Below the pieces are notes generated by a model that made no database searches, had not been told where the DNA came from, and saw nothing but the letters and a program-made list of their open reading frames with translations. The position numbers and the translations under genes are program-made. Shown here piece by piece: positions 35,369-43,161 of a stretch of DNA of 64,000 bases (the stretch's first letter is position 1; each line of letters begins with the position of its first letter). The stretch is from Pseudomonas sp. MWU13-2100 (GTDB lineage: Bacteria; Pseudomonadota; Gammaproteobacteria; Pseudomonadales; Pseudomonadaceae): positions 1-64,000 of the forward strand of contig NZ_JALLIX010000015.1 in assembly GCF_023242365.1 (NCBI RefSeq). Reading direction: 5' to 3'.

Positions 35369-36769
35369 ATGTCGAAAAGTGGAATACGTGAATCGGCGAT
35401 TGCTGCTTTTACCGCCTCCGAGCGTGCCCGTTTTATAGAAAACAACCCAACGTCAATGGCGCTGGCCAAGCGTGCCAAGGCGAATCTGTTCAACGGTGTT
35501 CCCATGCACTGGATGAGCGATTGGTCGATGCCTTCGCCGCTCTTCGTCCAGCGTGCCAAAGGCGCACGCTTCACCGATGTTGACGGTCATGAATACATAG
35601 ACTTTTGCCTGGGCGACACCGGTACGATGTTTGGCCATTCACCTGATCCTATCGCCCGTGCCATAGCCGAGCAGGCGAATAATGGCTTGACCACGATGCT
35701 GCCTGGTGAAGACGCGGTGGTCTGCGGCGAGTTGCTGGCTCAGCGATTTGGGCTGCCTTACTGGCAGGTGACCGCCAATGCGACTGACGCCAATCGTTAT
35801 GTGTTGCGCTGGGCGCGAGCTATCACCAAGCGCAATGTGTTGCTGGTGTTCGACGGCTGTTATCACGGCACGGTGGATGACGTGATGGTACGGTACCGCG
35901 AGGGCAAAACAGTGCACCGTTCAGGTCTTGTGGGCCAAGCCTACGACTTGACCCAATACAGTCGATCTATTCCCTTCAACGATGTCGCCGCACTAGAGGC
36001 TGCTTTAGCCCAGGGCGATGTGTGCGCGCTGATGTGCGAGCCAGCGATGACGAATATAGGCATGGTCCTGCCCGATCCGGGATTCATGCAGAAGTGCCGC
36101 GAGTTGACCCGCCAGTATGGCAGCCTGTTGGTCATCGATGAGACTCATACCATTTCTACGGGCATCGGTGGATGCACTCGCCAGTGGGATTTGCAACCCG
36201 ACTTTTTCGTGGTGGGTAAACCCATCGCAGGTGGCGTGCCTTGCGCTGTCTTTGGCGTTACCGAGCAAGTTGCGTTGGCAATGCACGACGCGCAGAAGAC
36301 CGTTAGCGAAGAGAGCGGCGGGCATGGCCACAGTGGTATGGGAACGACGCTATCGGCAAACGCACTGGCGATGCGTTGCATGCGAGTCAGTCTCGAAGAG
36401 GTCATGACAGACTCTGCATACCAACACATGTTGTCCCTGGCCTCAAGACTGGCTCAGGGATTTCGAGATTTGTTCAAGCAGCACCAACTGAACTGGTCGG
36501 TAACAGAGTTGGGCGCCCGTTGTGAGTTTCAATTCTGTGCCACCCCGCCAAGAACAGGTGCGCAAGCCGAGGCGGCTTTTCATGACAGCCTTCAAATGGC
36601 TCTGCATCTCTATCTGATCAATCGCGCAATCCTGATTACTCCTTTTCACAATATGACCCTGTGCTGTCCCCAGACAAGTCATGCGGATATCGACAGGCTG
36701 ATCGGTGAGTTGGATAGCGCGCTGACCACGCTGCTTGCCCTACCTGGGGCTCGGCTCATCCCTTCATGA
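35369..36769 (+). CDS. Class-III PLP aminotransferase (glutamate-1-semialdehyde aminomutase-like)
   Basis: The 466-residue protein has TDVDGHEYIDFCLGDTGTMFGHSP, the PLP-phosphate motif, FDGCYHGTVDDVM, the cofactor aspartate in LLVIDETHT and the Schiff-base lysine in VVGKPIAGG (about K284). It is in the GSA-aminomutase-like branch but outside a heme context, so a catabolic omega-aminotransferase is likelier. ATG 35369 is chosen over TTG 35363. A 273-bp AT-rich gap separates it from the SDR, so it may have its own promoter. Confidence 0.86.
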   Translation: MSKSGIRESAIAAFTASERARFIENNPTSMALAKRAKANLFNGVPMHWMSDWSMPSPLFVQRAKGARFTDVDGHEYIDFCLGDTGTMFGHSPDPIARAIAEQANNGLTTMLPGEDAVVCGELLAQRFGLPYWQVTANATDANRYVLRWARAITKRNVLLVFDGCYHGTVDDVMVRYREGKTVHRSGLVGQAYDLTQYSRSIPFNDVAALEAALAQGDVCALMCEPAMTNIGMVLPDPGFMQKCRELTRQYGSLLVIDETHTISTGIGGCTRQWDLQPDFFVVGKPIAGGVPCAVFGVTEQVALAMHDAQKTVSEESGGHGHSGMGTTLSANALAMRCMRVSLEEVMTDSAYQHMLSLASRLAQGFRDLFKQHQLNWSVTELGARCEFQFCATPPRTGAQAEAAFHDSLQMALHLYLINRAILITPFHNMTLCCPQTSHADIDRLIGELDSALTTLLALPGARLIPS

Positions 36770-36839
36770 CTGGACGTCTGAAGACTCCAGATTTCTCAAA
36801 TACTGCCAAGTCGCTTGAATGAGCGTTAAGAGGATTGAC

Positions 36840-38207
36840 ATGAAATTTGCTGATAAAAAAGAGGCTGAAGATTATCTGGCCGCACACCCTGAAGTGCTGA
36901 GCCTCGAGTTGTTCCTTATCGACGCGAATGGTGTTCCACGGGGCAAACTGTTGCATCGCGATGAGTTGTTGGCGATCTACGAAAATGGTCGGCCGCTGCC
37001 AAGTTCCATTCTCGCGTTGACCGTGCAGGGTGAGGACGTAGAAGACACAGGCCTGGTCTGGGATGTCGCTGACGCTGATTGCTGGACTTACCCCTTGCCG
37101 GGAAGCCTGACCTTGCAACCCTGGCGTACCAATCCCACGGGCCAAGTGCAGGTGAGCATGCACCCGACCCAAGGTATCCCCGCCGCACCGGCCGACCCGC
37201 GCCATGTACTGGTGCACACCATCGAGCGGCTTAAAGCCGATGGATTCCATCCGGTCATGGCCGTTGAGTTGGAGTTTTACCTGCTCGACCAACAACGCGA
37301 CGTCAACGGCCGGCCGCAGCCGGCGTTGCAGACCAATGGCGTACGCCCTGTTGCTCCGCAGGTTTATGGCGTATACGAACTGGAGCAGCTTCAGCCGTTT
37401 CTTGATGACCTCTATGCGGCTTGCGCGGTGCAAGGGCTGCCGGTGCGTACGGCAATATCCGAGTATGCCCCAGGCCAGGTCGAGTTGACGTTAGAGCATC
37501 GTTTCGACGCACTGCAGGCCATTGATGAGGGCGTACGTTACAAACGCCTGGTCAAAGGTGTGGCCAACAAACATGGGCTGCAAGCGTGCTTCATGGCCAA
37601 GCCATTCAGCAATCAGGCTGGTAGCGGTATGCATTTGCACGTCAGCCTGGCCGATGAGCAGGGTAACAACCTGTATGCGAGTGAAGACCCACAGGGCACG
37701 CCGCTGTTGCGTCACTCAATCGGAGGGATGATGGCAACCTTGTTTGATTCGCTGGCGATATTTTGCCCCCATGCCAATTCATATCGACGGTTCCAGACCG
37801 GTAGTTACGCGCCGCTGGCCAAAAGTTGGGGAGTCAACAATCGTACTGTTTCGTTTCGCGTGCCCGGCGGCCCCGCGATAAGTCGGCACATCGAACACCG
37901 GATTTGCGGTGCCGATGCCAACCCCTATCTCGCCGCGGCCGCAGTACTTGCTGGCATTCACCATGGCATCACTCATCAAAGCGATCCCGGCGCGGCGATT
38001 GAAGGCAATGGCTACGAACAGGCTACCGAATTTCTACCCACCGATTGGCTTACAGCGTTGCAGGCATTGCAAAGTTCAACGTGGGCACACGAGTCGCTGG
38101 GAGCTGAATTCCTAAAGGTGTTTCTGGCGATCAAGTGGCGCGAGTTCCGTAAATTCTACGCTGAAGTCGGGGAGCAGGACTGGCGCTGGTACCTCACTCA
38201 CGCATGA
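36840..38207 (+). CDS. Glutamine synthetase family gamma-glutamyl-amine ligase, second paralogue
   Basis: The 455-residue protein has the same layout as 682-2058: an N-terminal grasp domain, ELEFYLLDQ near residue 142, SGMHLHVSL, SYRRFQTGSYAPL and NRTVSFRVPGG. ATG 36840 (AGAGG six bases upstream) is better than 36819. It ends the amine-catabolic series with transporter, cytoplasmic GGT, SDR and aminotransferase. No oxidase partner is adjacent, so the glutamylated intermediate must be processed by the SDR/aminotransferase rather than a PuuB. The substrate is unknown. Confidence 0.85.
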   Translation: MKFADKKEAEDYLAAHPEVLSLELFLIDANGVPRGKLLHRDELLAIYENGRPLPSSILALTVQGEDVEDTGLVWDVADADCWTYPLPGSLTLQPWRTNPTGQVQVSMHPTQGIPAAPADPRHVLVHTIERLKADGFHPVMAVELEFYLLDQQRDVNGRPQPALQTNGVRPVAPQVYGVYELEQLQPFLDDLYAACAVQGLPVRTAISEYAPGQVELTLEHRFDALQAIDEGVRYKRLVKGVANKHGLQACFMAKPFSNQAGSGMHLHVSLADEQGNNLYASEDPQGTPLLRHSIGGMMATLFDSLAIFCPHANSYRRFQTGSYAPLAKSWGVNNRTVSFRVPGGPAISRHIEHRICGADANPYLAAAAVLAGIHHGITHQSDPGAAIEGNGYEQATEFLPTDWLTALQALQSSTWAHESLGAEFLKVFLAIKWREFRKFYAEVGEQDWRWYLTHA

Positions 38208-38285
38208 GTATTGGCCGGCCAGCACGCCTTGAAATGGATCGCTGACGGCACCGACTCCCGCCCGGCCACCGTCTGAGTCAATCAG

Positions 38286-38360
38286 CTATCGACAGACCGT
38301 GCCGTTGTGTGTGGTGAATGGGCGGGGTAGAGCGTTGCCGCTTCTGGCGGGCGATTGAGC
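38286..38360. repeat. Dispersed about 75-bp repeat, copy B
   Basis: TATCGACAGACCG…GGCGGGCGATT matches 27123-27197 block by block in the same orientation. It lies in the spacer after the ligase gene. A short decayed reading frame at about 38220-38277 precedes it. Confidence 0.55.
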
Positions 38361-38492
38361 ATTCAGATAGTGCGAGGCTCAGATCAATTGCGGGTTTTCT
38401 TCCAGCACGCCGCGACCTGCCAGCAAAGTGGTGGTTTGCATCCTGGGCGCTGTTTGTAGAAAATCCCCCTTTTGCTCGAAAGGATGCGCGCA

Positions 38493-38654
38493 ATGAAGGT
38501 CGAGGGGACTGTTGCAACGACGGCTGTGCGCTCGCACGTCAATGACGCTCTGCCCACCTACCATGCTGGCGACGTAATCGTCAGCATCCAGGCGCAGGTC
38601 AATGGTGGAATTGGCCCACAGCGCTCTTCCGTGTCCCTGATCATCAAGACCTGA
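38493..38654 (+). CDS. Small protein of unknown function (53 aa)
   Basis: MKVEGTVATTAVRSHVNDAL… ends SSVSLIIKT. AAGGA lies eight bases before the ATG. The sequence is moderately hydrophobic and beta-like, without signal peptide or cysteine. It is the first of three closely spaced rightward small genes (38493, 38667, 38911). No family recognised. Its opposite strand also has an open frame, but that lacks a ribosome site. Confidence 0.5.
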   Translation: MKVEGTVATTAVRSHVNDALPTYHAGDVIVSIQAQVNGGIGPQRSSVSLIIKT

Positions 38655-38666
38655 GTAGGGCTGCAC

Positions 38667-38909
38667 ATGTCCGAAATTACCCAGACGGTCATCGTCGTGG
38701 CGCTGGCCTTTCTACTTGATCGGTTTCTTAAGCCGTACCCGCTGCGCAAGTGGCTAGGGGCGACGCTGGTGGTGACTGGCGCAATCGGCTGCGTTGCACT
38801 GAGCCAGGTCCAGTTGCTGGGCTTCGACATGGGATTGATGTCGGTGTTTGCCGTGCCGATGGGAATGGGGCTGTTCGTGACCAGGCGGCGGTTTGTGGAG
38901 GTTGGCTGA
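38667..38909 (+). CDS. Small membrane protein of unknown function (80 aa)
   Basis: Two to three hydrophobic segments (TVIVVALAFLLDRFL, GATLVVTGAIGCVALSQV and GFDMGLMSVFAVPMGMGLFV) with a basic linker KPYPLRKW give a holin-like or generic small-membrane profile. TAGGG lies six bases before the ATG. It begins 12 bp after the 53-aa gene and ends 1 bp before a third small frame, which suggests one operon. Function unknown. Confidence 0.55.
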   Translation: MSEITQTVIVVALAFLLDRFLKPYPLRKWLGATLVVTGAIGCVALSQVQLLGFDMGLMSVFAVPMGMGLFVTRRRFVEVG

Positions 38910-38910
38910 A

Positions 38911-39042
38911 GTGCATCATTTCAAGGCAAATATGGAAGAGCTGGGCCTTCAGGGACTTGAGTCATTCTTGGGCACTCTGTCCACCACAGTGGCGACCATC
39001 GGCGAATTGATCAGCGGCTGCACAGATCACCCTGCCCAATAA
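38911..39042 (+). CDS. Very small protein (43 aa), third of a small-gene cluster
   Basis: The GTG at 38911 is preceded by GGAGG nine bases upstream, inside the previous gene's end. The frame VHHFKANMEELGLQGLESFL… is amphipathic-helical and ends ISGCTDHPAQ. The alternative ATG at 38932 lacks a site. The tight coupling and strong site support translation. Function unknown. Confidence 0.42.
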   Translation: MHHFKANMEELGLQGLESFLGTLSTTVATIGELISGCTDHPAQ

Positions 39043-39293
39043 AAAGCGGCAGGAGAAAAATCGCTAGCGCAAGGACGAAGAGGGTATCGGGGACGATAAG
39101 CCGTTTTGATCTGCACCCTCAATGCCCTGCCGCACGCCTGCATGCGGTGGCGCCCACGCGCTTACCGAGTTTGATGTAGAGCTGCACGACCCTCGTGCGG
39201 TCTGCGTACGAATACATGAATGATCTCTTCAAGAGTCCAGGTTTTCGTCCGCAGCTCCGGTGGGCCTGCTGGTGAGGACGTGGTGTCGGTGAT

Positions 39294-39914
39294 TCAGCCG
39301 ATATCGACTTTCATGGCGATGTCCCAGCTGCCGGCGCTGTTTTTCGCCAGGCCGATCATCATCAGGCCGAGCGCCTCGAGCGTCTGGGCCATCTGCAGGC
39401 CGCCGACATCCAACGGACGCAGGCCGAGACTCTCGAGGAAGGTCGAGACGCGCGCCTTGGCGTGCGCATCGTCCGCTGCGATGAACGCGTCGAGACGCCC
39501 GCCCTTGGCAAGGACGTGGCCGAAGAGGGTGTTGAACGCCTTGACCACATGCGCGCTGGCGGGGGCGCCCTTGGCGATCTCCTGCGCACCGGAACTGCCG
39601 TGGGGGGTAACGAGGCCCGAGAGATCGGGAGCGACCGGGTTGGTGATATCGATGATCACCTTGCCGTCGAGCGCTTTCCCAAAGTCGGCCAGTACCGCCA
39701 CCGCACTGGGGTACGGCACGGCGAGAATGACGATGTCGCCCGCCGGAGTGGCACCGTAAGTCCCTGTGATCGCTGCGGAGGCGAGCTTGTCGGCAAGCGC
39801 CTGCGCCTTGGCGGGATCGCGGCTGACCACCTCGACGGTGTGTCCGGCCTTGGCGATACGGCCGGCGATCGCCGTGGCCATGCCTCCCGAACCGATAATG
39901 CTGATAGTGCTCAT
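39294..39914 (-). CDS. NADP-binding F420-reductase-like oxidoreductase
   Basis: This 206-residue protein has the N-terminal motif ISIIGSGGMATAIAGRIAKAGH and ends in SAGSWDIAMKVDIG. DIVILAVPYPS and VIIDITNP are characteristic of the NADPH-dependent F420-reductase fold used in many bacteria lacking F420. It probably reduces a small substrate with NADPH. It is transcribed leftward, 112 bp after the epimerase-like gene. Confidence 0.8.
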   Translation of the reverse strand: MSTISIIGSGGMATAIAGRIAKAGHTVEVVSRDPAKAQALADKLASAAITGTYGATPAGDIVILAVPYPSAVAVLADFGKALDGKVIIDITNPVAPDLSGLVTPHGSSGAQEIAKGAPASAHVVKAFNTLFGHVLAKGGRLDAFIAADDAHAKARVSTFLESLGLRPLDVGGLQMAQTLEALGLMMIGLAKNSAGSWDIAMKVDIG

Positions 39915-40026
39915 GTGCAGTCTCCGTTCTGAAATCAGGTATTTCCGTCTTTTCTGGACGGGTTACGCCGTCGCGGCTTGGCCACCCGCCGGGCGCAGTG
40001 CGACCCGGCGGAGTGCCGTCACCTCA

Positions 40027-40968
40027 TCAGACGGCCGGGAAGTAATGACCGTTATCAAGATCGGCGAAGAGTCCGGGCTGGGTCGGTTCCCAGCCAAGAA
40101 CCCGGCGCGTGATGGCGTTCGATGTCGGGGTGTCCAGGGTGACCAGATTCGCAAGGAACCCGAAGTAGCCAGGCAGCATCAGCACGTCCGCGGGAATAGG
40201 TACGGCCGGCAGATTCAACCGGCTGGCAATGGCTTCGGCGATCTGGCGGTACGGGACAGCCACCTCGGCGATTGCATGCCAGTTTCTGCCCGCGGCGCCT
40301 TTCTCCAGCGCCAGGCGAAACACTGTGGCGAGGTCACGGGCGTGCACGGCCCCCCAACGGTTGGCACCGTCTCCGGGGTAGCCGACGACACCCTTTTCCT
40401 TGGCCAGCCCGATCAACAGCGGCAGGAAGCCGGCGTTATCGGTGGAGCTGTGCATGATCTCAGGGATCCGCACGATCGAAGACCGTATGCCCTTTTCGGC
40501 GAGACCGATCACCGTGGTTTCCACGATGTTGCGAACCCGCAGGGTATTCTTGTACGGATCGCCGCCGGGAAGGGGCGGATCCTCCTCGGTGGCCGGCCGG
40601 CCCAAGCCCTCCCAGCCGGGCGAGCCGACGCTTCCAGAGACGACCAACGGCTTTCCGCTTCCGGCCAGTGCTTGGCCATAGGCGAGCATGATCTCAAGCT
40701 CCGCGGCCGCAACGGCGTTGATCCCGCCGGTTGGAATCAGGTCCTGCCGGTGCGCGAGGTGGATGACGCCGTCCGAGGCTGCCGCCGCCTCCTTGAGCCG
40801 GTCGAGATCCTCGAGATTGCCGCGATGTACCTTGGCGCCGAGCGCAGCAACCGCCGCCGCGGCCGCGTCGGACCGAGCCAGGGCCGTGACCTCATGGCCG
40901 GCGGCGATAAGATCGGAGATGATGTACGGACCGGAATGGCCGGTGCCGCCAGTGACGAAAACGAGCAT
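40027..40968 (-). CDS. NAD(P)-dependent epimerase/dehydratase family oxidoreductase
   Basis: This 313-residue extended-SDR-like protein opens MLVFVTGGTGHSGPYIISDL and has NLEDLDRL, GVIHLAHRQD and VVSGSVGSPG segments. The usual YxxxK pair is not evident (PYKNTLRV holds Y and N), so it is closer to the atypical SDR/NmrA type. ATG 40968 is chosen; the longer frame runs into the promoter. Its promoter lies opposite a broken HxlR gene that probably once controlled it. Confidence 0.78.
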   Translation of the reverse strand: MLVFVTGGTGHSGPYIISDLIAAGHEVTALARSDAAAAAVAALGAKVHRGNLEDLDRLKEAAAASDGVIHLAHRQDLIPTGGINAVAAAELEIMLAYGQALAGSGKPLVVSGSVGSPGWEGLGRPATEEDPPLPGGDPYKNTLRVRNIVETTVIGLAEKGIRSSIVRIPEIMHSSTDNAGFLPLLIGLAKEKGVVGYPGDGANRWGAVHARDLATVFRLALEKGAAGRNWHAIAEVAVPYRQIAEAIASRLNLPAVPIPADVLMLPGYFGFLANLVTLDTPTSNAITRRVLGWEPTQPGLFADLDNGHYFPAV

Positions 40969-41042
40969 GTTATTGGCCCTTCTGAGCTGTGTGATACGAA
41001 GCGTGCTGGTGCACTTAATGTACGAGCCATGCTGGTGGTTTA

Positions 41043-41091
41043 ACTTGCAAAAAGCAAGTGAATTGCAGGAATTTACTTGTATAACGCAAGC
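41043..41091. promoter_or_regulatory. Paired HxlR/MarR-type operators
   Basis: ACTTGC-AAAAA-GCAAGT (41043-41059) is a perfect dyad. ACTTGTATAACGCAAGC (41075-41091) is a second, imperfect copy with its start 32 bp later. They lie between the epimerase-like gene and the broken HxlR gene, the expected place for its operators. Centre-to-centre spacing of about three helical turns fits two dimers on one face. Confidence 0.65.
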
Positions 41092-41108
41092 GATGTTGAG
41101 GGCCGGCC

Positions 41109-41310
41109 ATGAAAACAACATCCCAAGAAGAGGTCCGCTCCCATTGCGCAGTGAACTATGGCGTGGAGATTTTCGGTGACCGGTGGTCGCTCTTGAGCAT
41201 TCGCGACATCGTTTTGTGGGTAAGAAGACCTGTGGCCAGCTCCTGAAAAATGAACCAGACGGCAAGCAAAAACGAGGTCAGAAACCTCGCGACCAGAATG
41301 CTCTTGTCCG
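41109..41310 (+). pseudogene. Frameshifted and truncated HxlR-family regulator
   Basis: From ATG 41109 the frame reads MKTTSQEEVRSHCAVNYGVE, then IFGDRWSLLSIRDIVL, the classic HxlR start with its conserved cysteine. It then derails to WVRRPVASS and stops. The other frame continues FVGKKTCGQLLKNEPDGK, the expected next helix. So an indel near 41212 breaks the gene, and the wing and C-terminus beyond about 41270 are unrecognisable. The paired operators upstream are intact. Confidence 0.7.
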
Positions 41311-41399
41311 GGCCATCCGGTCGACTGGCACTGATAGAAGCCACGAGCTGAAACGGGCACGCTGAGCTTCTTTGGCAAGGAACCGGCCATGCGCCCAAA

Positions 41400-41446
41400 G
41401 CGGCCCCCGTTTCCAAGGCGTCGAGTCTGGAATCTTGGGAACAACA
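41400..41446. repeat. Short repeat shared with the tails of the 850-bp modules
   Basis: CGGCCCCCGTTTCCAAGGCG and the following GAGTctGGaATCTTGGGA match 28053-28098 and, in the first half, 24541-24570. This third copy stands alone before a small gene, so the element is mobile or dispersed independently of the DUF6124-type gene. Confidence 0.6.
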
Positions 41447-41490
41447 GGAGTAAAAAATACCTTACCTGCCTCAACCCAGAGGATGTGCCA

Positions 41491-41685
41491 ATGGTCATTA
41501 CGGTCAAGGAACGCGATGAGGATCACATGTCCCATGACGCCAATAACGCGGGCGTCAGGATGTGGGATGTCTACCAGGGCGATGTGCTGGTCGGCGTTTA
41601 TCACAGTGAAGCGGATGCGTTGAAGTACAAGGCTTTACTGGAGAGCGGTCGTTTGGACAGCCTCAAGGCGCCTCCAAAAGGCTGA
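41491..41685 (+). CDS. Small conserved-looking protein (64 aa)
   Basis: MVITVKERDEDHMSHDANNA… continues VRMWDVYQGDVLVGVYHSEADALKYKALL. The beta-beta-alpha pattern with SEADALKY resembles small DUF2188-like or KTSC-like domains, without certainty. AGAGG lies eight bases before the ATG, and a strong intrinsic terminator follows 17 bp after the stop. That supports a real monocistronic gene. Confidence 0.65.
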   Translation: MVITVKERDEDHMSHDANNAGVRMWDVYQGDVLVGVYHSEADALKYKALLESGRLDSLKAPPKG

Positions 41686-41702
41686 GGCCAACACCATAAA
41701 AA

Positions 41703-41732
41703 AGCCCAGCTTGATGCTGGGCTTTGTTTTTT
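41703..41732 (+). terminator. Rho-independent terminator
   Basis: AGCCCAGC, TTGAT and GCTGGGCT form a perfect 8-bp stem followed by TTGTTTTTT. It is preceded by an A run, so it may terminate leftward transcripts too (the 43-aa gene at 41773 ends just beyond). Confidence 0.88.
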
Positions 41733-41772
41733 GAGCAGGGGCGGTCGGCCAGATGAGACGCCGATCACCCGA

Positions 41773-41904
41773 TCAAACCCCGCTGTCACCCTGGGCTTGT
41801 CGCGCGGCCTTGTCCTTCTTGTGGTTCTTCAGGTCCAGCCTGATACCCCAGGCAATGACGACGATGCCAAAGATGGCCATCAGAATGATTTGTTCGGTAG
41901 GCAT
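41773..41904 (-). CDS. Small single-span membrane protein (43 aa)
   Basis: MPTEQIILMAIFGIVVIAWG… has one transmembrane helix (residues 5-20) and a basic, hydrophilic C-terminal tail (LDLKNHKKDKAARQAQGDSG). AAGGAG six bases before ATG 41904 is an excellent site; the longer frame to 41958 has none. It is convergent on the terminator at 41703-41732. Function unknown. Confidence 0.6.
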   Translation of the reverse strand: MPTEQIILMAIFGIVVIAWGIRLDLKNHKKDKAARQAQGDSGV

Positions 41905-42111
41905 AGCCTGCTCCTTGCAGAAAACGCTCATTGAACGTGCTGCCGTGGTGTCTGCCAAATCGAGGGGGTTACAGAATGTTTCGATGGGCGGGCAATCCGG
42001 CGCCTGTCGAGCCGCAAGGGTGTGCCGAATTCGTCATCGTCCCGGCCTAAAGCGATCAAGCCGCGAGCCCTGGAATGGACCAGTCTGGACAGTCTGTTCA
42101 AGGAGCTGATT

Positions 42112-43119
42112 ATGATCCGACTGTCCCTGGCTGAAGCTCGCGAGCTGGCCGAATCGATCCTGCTGCACAACGGTTTCAACCTCGCCCACGCCCGGGCGGT
42201 GACCGACACGGTGATTGCCGGCGAGCGTGATGGCTGCGCCTCCCACGGCCTGTACCGGATACTGGGCTGCGTGAACTCCCTGAGGAGCGGCAAGGTGGCC
42301 GCCGACGCCGAACCGCAGGTCATCGATCAGGCACCGTCCATTGTGCGGGTCGATGCGGCGGGTGGTTTCTCCCAGTTGGCGTTCCAGGCGGGTCTGCCCT
42401 TGCTGCAAGAGAAAACCCGGGCCAACGGGATCGCGGCCCTGGCAATCAATCGCTGTGTGCATTTCTCCGCGCTCTGGGTCGAGATCGAGCAACTGACCGC
42501 CGCCGGTTTGGTCGCGCTGGCCTGTACGCCCAGCCATGCCTGGGTCGCGCCGGCCGGTGGCAATCAGCCGGTGTTCGGGACCAATCCCATTGCCTTCGGT
42601 TGGCCGCGTCCGGGTAACCAGCCCTTTGTCTTCGACTTCGCCACCAGTGCGATTGCCCGTGGCGAGATCGAGCTGCATCGGCGCGCCGGCAGAGCCATTC
42701 CCGAAGGCTGGGGCGTGGACGCCCAAGGGCAGCCGAGTACCGATGCCAATGTGGTGCTCGACAGCGGCGCGATGTTGACGTTCGGCGGGCACAAGGGCTC
42801 GGCGTTGGCGGCCATGGTGGAGCTGATCGCCGGGCCGTTGATCGGTGACTTGACCAGTGCCGAATCCCTGGCCTATGACGCCGGCAGCAAGTCGTCGCCG
42901 TACCATGGCGAACTGCTTGTCGCCTTCGATCCGCAACGTTTTCTCGGCGCTGCCACCGCGCAGCATCTGGCCCGTGCCGAAGCCGTGTTCGAAAGCATTG
43001 AGGGGCAGGGCGCACGCTTGCCGTCGCAACGGCGTTATGAGGCACGAGCGCGCAGTCTGGTGGAGGGTGTGCAGATTCCCGAAGCGCTGTACAACGATCT
43101 AAAAGCGCTGCTGGCCTGA
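42112..43119 (+). CDS. Delta1-pyrroline-2-carboxylate / piperideine-2-carboxylate reductase (Ldh/DpkA family)
   Basis: This 335-residue Ldh-type (malate/ureidoglycolate dehydrogenase) NADPH enzyme has ERDGCASHGLYRILGCVNSL with the catalytic-type histidine, FGTNPIAFGWPRPG, and GGHKGSALAAMVEL near 225. Relatives reduce cyclic imines to proline or pipecolate. AGGAG six bases before ATG 42112 fixes the start. It sits head-on to the hydroxyproline block, whose trans-3- and cis-3-hydroxyproline dehydratases (46093, 49461) make pyrroline-2-carboxylate, so it closes those routes to L-proline. Confidence 0.83.
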   Translation: MIRLSLAEARELAESILLHNGFNLAHARAVTDTVIAGERDGCASHGLYRILGCVNSLRSGKVAADAEPQVIDQAPSIVRVDAAGGFSQLAFQAGLPLLQEKTRANGIAALAINRCVHFSALWVEIEQLTAAGLVALACTPSHAWVAPAGGNQPVFGTNPIAFGWPRPGNQPFVFDFATSAIARGEIELHRRAGRAIPEGWGVDAQGQPSTDANVVLDSGAMLTFGGHKGSALAAMVELIAGPLIGDLTSAESLAYDAGSKSSPYHGELLVAFDPQRFLGAATAQHLARAEAVFESIEGQGARLPSQRRYEARARSLVEGVQIPEALYNDLKALLA

Positions 43120-43161
43120 ATGAAGGAGGGCGCCATCGGTCTGGCCGATGGCACCCGGTTT

